Below are positions 60,766-64,000 of a stretch of DNA of 64,000 nucleotides, piece by piece. Each line of letters opens with the position of its first letter. The stretch's first letter is position 1. The notes under the pieces are model-generated. The model made no database searches and was not told where the DNA came from. It saw only the letters and a program-made list of their open reading frames with translations. The stretch comes from Epiperipatus broadwayi. Lineage: Eukaryota > Onychophora > Udeonychophora > Euonychophora > Peripatidae. Both the position numbers and the translations under genes were made by a program. Where the stretch lies: contig JAQFVV010012441.1 in assembly GCA_028023455.1 (NCBI GenBank), positions 3,285,911 to 3,349,910 of the forward strand, in the 5' to 3' direction.

Positions 60766-60797
60766 CTTGAAAAGAACGAGGGGGCAGTCCCATCTTC
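60766..60797 (-). CDS. Candidate short minus-strand exon
   Basis: On the minus strand the segment is preceded by ATTAATTTCAG and followed by TTCAAG|GTAAGT, a near-ideal donor. It contains ATG in a good context (GAAGATGG) and reads MGLPPRSFQ. The flanking 60650-60860 has more CpG than usual. No neighbouring exon was identified, and one short segment with splice-like ends can occur by chance. Confidence 0.2.
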
Positions 60798-62085
60798 CTG
60801 AAATTAATCCTAGCATTTGTACCAGTTGCAAAGAGCTCCAACGGATAAATTATTTGGTCAACTAAATGAAATTGTGCTCAGTCAGTTACTCTAGTCACAT
60901 GATCAGCAATTGCCCATATAGTTATTTATTTTGTTTAGTTGTACAAATACTTAGTTGCTTTTAAAAATAATTTTTATTACAAAAATAAAGCAAACAACAT
61001 TGTAATATAACATTTAACAATATCTGTTTAGTAATCTATGAAGTGGATTTGTCTTTCAATAAATTTAATAGGAAAATGGTATATATTTCATATGCATACG
61101 ATATATCACCATAAAGATAATTTTTTATAGAAAAAGAAGAATCTGATAAATTCCAATGGATACATGTTTAACACTGAGTTGATAGTTATAAACAGGATAA
61201 ACACAATATTAATAACTTTTTTTATTTATAATTTAAATAACACTGAATTGAATTGTGATTCTGGTGGGAAGTCACCAAAGTTAACACAGTGCTATTAAGT
61301 TTATATATATATATATGGTTTAAAAATACTTTTTTATAATGGCCTGACTCAGCTCAAGTTTTTGTAGTATTATCATCATTTTGTGAAGAAACTGGTCATA
61401 TATAGTGTAACTATATGGTTTGACTCAATTACATCAAGCTTTATTCAAGTGATCTAGTATGTAAAATTTTAAATTTTAATTAATAATATAAAGAAAAATC
61501 AGTGTATAAAGATCAGTTATAGGTTGAAATGCTTGTTGGGTTATAATTTTCCAATTAAGCAAAAGCTCACCACTAAATATCCTGAAAGTGACGATGACCT
61601 GGACTGTTTGTGACACTGGAAAATCTGATAGAGTGGATATGAATTTCATAAACATTTTTATCATATGTTCCATTGGCAGCTCTATTTCAAATAATATTTT
61701 AATAGTACTAAACCAATTTGGAAGTAGGAAAATATTTAGCACTTTATTATTATTATTAAGCAGTAATTAAAAGAAAAGAAAATGTAAACAATCTTCAAAT
61801 ATATTGTATTGCAATTTAAATTGATATAAAATATTCTAGGTAGTCATCACTAGAGGGAGAGATATTAATTTATTCACACTGTTCAGTTATTGGCCCATTT
61901 AGTACCATCATGCAATGTAATATAAGGTATAAATAATATAACAAAGTTTGTAGGGGGGGGGGGCTACTAAGAGAAGAAAATCGGAATAAGAAGACTTCAA
62001 TTCTTACACTTATAAAATAAAGTAAAAAGAAAAAGCTGAAAAGTAACAACCTTGTGGATTAAATTGAACAAAATTATAGGATAAT

Positions 62086-62493
62086 GTGGAGTTAAAAGTA
62101 TGTAGTAAAAACCTTGTATTAATTTCAGCACTATTTTACATTGATTTTATAATTCCTAATATGCATACTGGAGAAGATGGAATAACAGCCATATGGATAA
62201 TTATTTGCCTCAACAAATACTACTTTAAACAGAGAACAATTCCAGAAAATGTAAGCAACTATTTTTATTTTGTTTATATTAGTCAATTTTCAGATTTAAA
62301 AATGACCCGTAAATTATTTAAATTTAAAAGACAAAGTCTAAAATGTTTGGTTTTCGTGCTTTTTGTTGAGAATAAGAAAATATGTTTACTTATAGTTTAT
62401 AATCTTCATAAAATATCATTCGAAATAATTTTGAAGAAAGTGTTAAAATATAAAGCAAACCAACTAAAAAAGTCATTTTTTAAAGTCATATAA
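62086..62493 (+). CDS. Open frame of 135 codons with exon-like part (62129-62250)
   Basis: The longest ATG-led frame in the window. A 122-nt part is preceded by TTGTATTAATTTCAG and followed by AAT|GTAAGC. It translates to balanced sequence such as PNMHTGEDGITAIWIIICLN and KYYFKQRTIPEN. Beyond the donor the frame becomes K/F/L-rich. Assuming a stop frequency of about 8% per codon, a frame this long is expected less than once in such a window. No family was recognised; it could be a single exon or chance. Confidence 0.25.
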   Translation: MELKVCSKNLVLISALFYIDFIIPNMHTGEDGITAIWIIICLNKYYFKQRTIPENVSNYFYFVYISQFSDLKMTRKLFKFKRQSLKCLVFVLFVENKKICLLIVYNLHKISFEIILKKVLKYKANQLKKSFFKVI

Positions 62494-63179
62494 AGTTTCA
62501 TCAATTTAAAAAGAAAAATGCATGAACTTATTTTTTATTCTCATTAAGGAAGAAAACTCATCTGCCGAATGGTGGTTTAGCGCACATATTAATTTGCTGA
62601 TAGAAATGAATAAATAAATATCTATTTCTTAATCTTTATTGTGCAACATGCGTACTAATAATATTTTAAAATGTTTTTAAAATGTCCAGATTATTTAAAA
62701 TTATTACAGATATCACCGTGGAGAGAAAACAAAATAAACAAGTCAATAAATGATTTTTAAAAAGTTGAGCTTGTTAATTGTAATGAACCTATAAATTCAT
62801 TTTAAGGAAAATTATCTATAGAAAGTATGGATAAACCTATTTTAATTGTACTACACTCGGAAATGTTTAAATATTCTCTCACTATGCTGACATCGATAAA
62901 TAAATCAATAAATGATTTTAAAAAGTTTGTTTTAAAGATGGTAATAGACCTACAAATTCATTTAAGGAAAATTATCTCTTAAAAATGTGGATAAACCTAT
63001 TATTAATTGTGCTACACTCAGAAAAGTGTTTGAATATTGTATCACTATGCTAGCATCGAACATAATAATCAATATATATATATATATGCGTTACTTAGGA
63101 AGGTTTGCTCATGATATCAGTTTTATTATCATTCTTTTGGTCATAAGGATGAAACAAACTTTGAACTAAGAGGATAAAA

Positions 63180-63537
63180 TCTAATGGGAGAAAATGTTTA
63201 TTTTTTTTTTGTTACTGCTATGTTTGGTATTATAATATACTTTTGTCATGTGTTATTCAGGGATTTTTTTTTATATATATTGTGGTATAAAATATATTTA
63301 GTTAAGGATGAAGAGATGTATAAAGGTATATACATTTATTACACAAGAACTATTTATCTCTCGCATTTTTTAAAACATTTTAATATTTTATTGAAGGGTA
63401 AACAAACAGATCAAATTTGTCAAAGTTATACACATAATGACACAATTGTTTTATTATATGAAATAATTAATATAAGCATTTTTCATTTCTTAATTTTGCC
63501 TATGAATGAACATGTCCATTTTAAATATAAAATGTAG
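63180..63537 (+). other. Open frame of 117 codons, probably chance
   Basis: Rich in F, I, Y and L with no motif, no splice signals and no recognisable family. Given the base composition I do not call it a gene. Confidence 0.2.
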
Positions 63538-63729
63538 GCTGATCTTCATTGTTTTGTGTGTATGGCTTGCTATAACAAAAGTATAATTATTATTTTAAAA
63601 TAATTAATGGTCATTTGACTTTTAGGTTGGTGGTTTGTTTATTAGTACATTAATAGTTTCTGCATTGTGAAATGGACTATTTATGTTTCCATTTTTATTG
63701 TTAGTGTTATTTTATCTTGCTATTGTATT

Positions 63730-64000
63730 GATAAGGATTCATGACAGCCTTCAGCTGATAAGTATGTGCCACATATAATGGCATCAAATGTAGTATCATT
63801 AATATTAATATTGTGCATGGCCTGATGGAGAATCTCCCATTGCTGATTACATGAGAGGATGATATTGTCGAGGCTGATTAATAGTTAGTGCTTAGTTAGC
63901 ATAGTTAATCCCAAGAGAGGGTGATATCCATGGTCTCAATTCTATTTCCCTGTGATGAGGCAATGCCCACACTTTTATACCTATGAAAAGGTATTAGAAT
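63730..64000. other. Complex segment at window end, possible repeat
   Basis: Sequence complexity rises (TCATGACAGCCTTCAGCTGA, GCATGGCCTGATGGAGAATC). Two similar internal segments occur, GAGAGGATGATATTG and GAGAGGGTGATATCC. It probably belongs to an interspersed repeat continuing beyond the window; the family is unknown. Confidence 0.3.

Noticed and set aside
62987-63537. Frames of 60 and 117 codons near the right end
   Set aside because: I/Y/F/L-rich, no recognisable motif; the first contains a TA microsatellite (poly I-Y).

Overview
The window looks like intergenic or intronic DNA from a very A+T-rich, repeat-rich animal genome. By eye it is about 70-75% A+T; I did not count it. Evidence for an animal: a Penelope-like retroelement with a GIY-YIG domain, several non-LTR retrotransposon (LINE) remnants, a Tigger/pogo-type DNA transposon, two hAT-type non-autonomous elements, and tRNA-derived SINEs with intact A/B-box-like sequences. 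I cannot name the species. A mollusc, arachnid or cnidarian would all fit, and this is inference only. No complete host gene, tRNA gene or rRNA gene was found. Most long open frames are chance or low-complexity.

Layout. 1-22 kb: mostly unique A+T-rich DNA with a 301-bp hAT-type MITE (2.2 kb), a foldback retroposon with a perfect 13-bp target duplication (5.2-5.5 kb), two minus-strand tRNA-SINEs (9.3 and 13.7 kb), a ~412-bp-period duplication (11.9-12.6 kb), two adjacent hairpins (15.9-16.2 kb) and a 759-bp hAT-type element with a perfect 8-bp duplication (17.2-18.0 kb). 22.9-26.9 kb: a decayed Penelope-like element, a triple-unit foldback, a second Penelope 3' end and a 243-bp MITE. 28-32 kb: a second foldback retroposon with its own 13-bp duplication, a plus-strand SINE, an RTE-like LINE tail, and a 1.19-kb TA-flanked Tigger derivative that keeps the transposase C-terminus. 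32.8-33.0 kb: a TTA/TAA microsatellite that inverts its phase. 34.6-36.6 kb: two tailed SINE copies, a possible exon and a LINE C-terminus. 41-47 kb: two antisense poly(A)-ended retrocopies, a relatively CpG-rich stretch, an unidentified coding remnant, a SINE and a foldback MITE. 50-56.6 kb: a large inverted-repeat element, a decayed 4.5-kb LINE with ORF1, endonuclease, reverse transcriptase and a C-terminal zinc motif, then a 444-bp palindrome built from 42-bp units. 57.9-64 kb: another foldback copy, a LINE C-terminus and a few weak exon candidates.

The mobile elements are mostly broken, so no working gene system can be described. The most notable patterns are the foldback elements with 13-bp duplications, the palindromic minisatellite, the recurrent CTCF-like motif carried in repeat ends, and small splice-bounded open segments at 20.57, 34.81 and 62.13 kb that could be exons of a plus-strand host gene with long introns.
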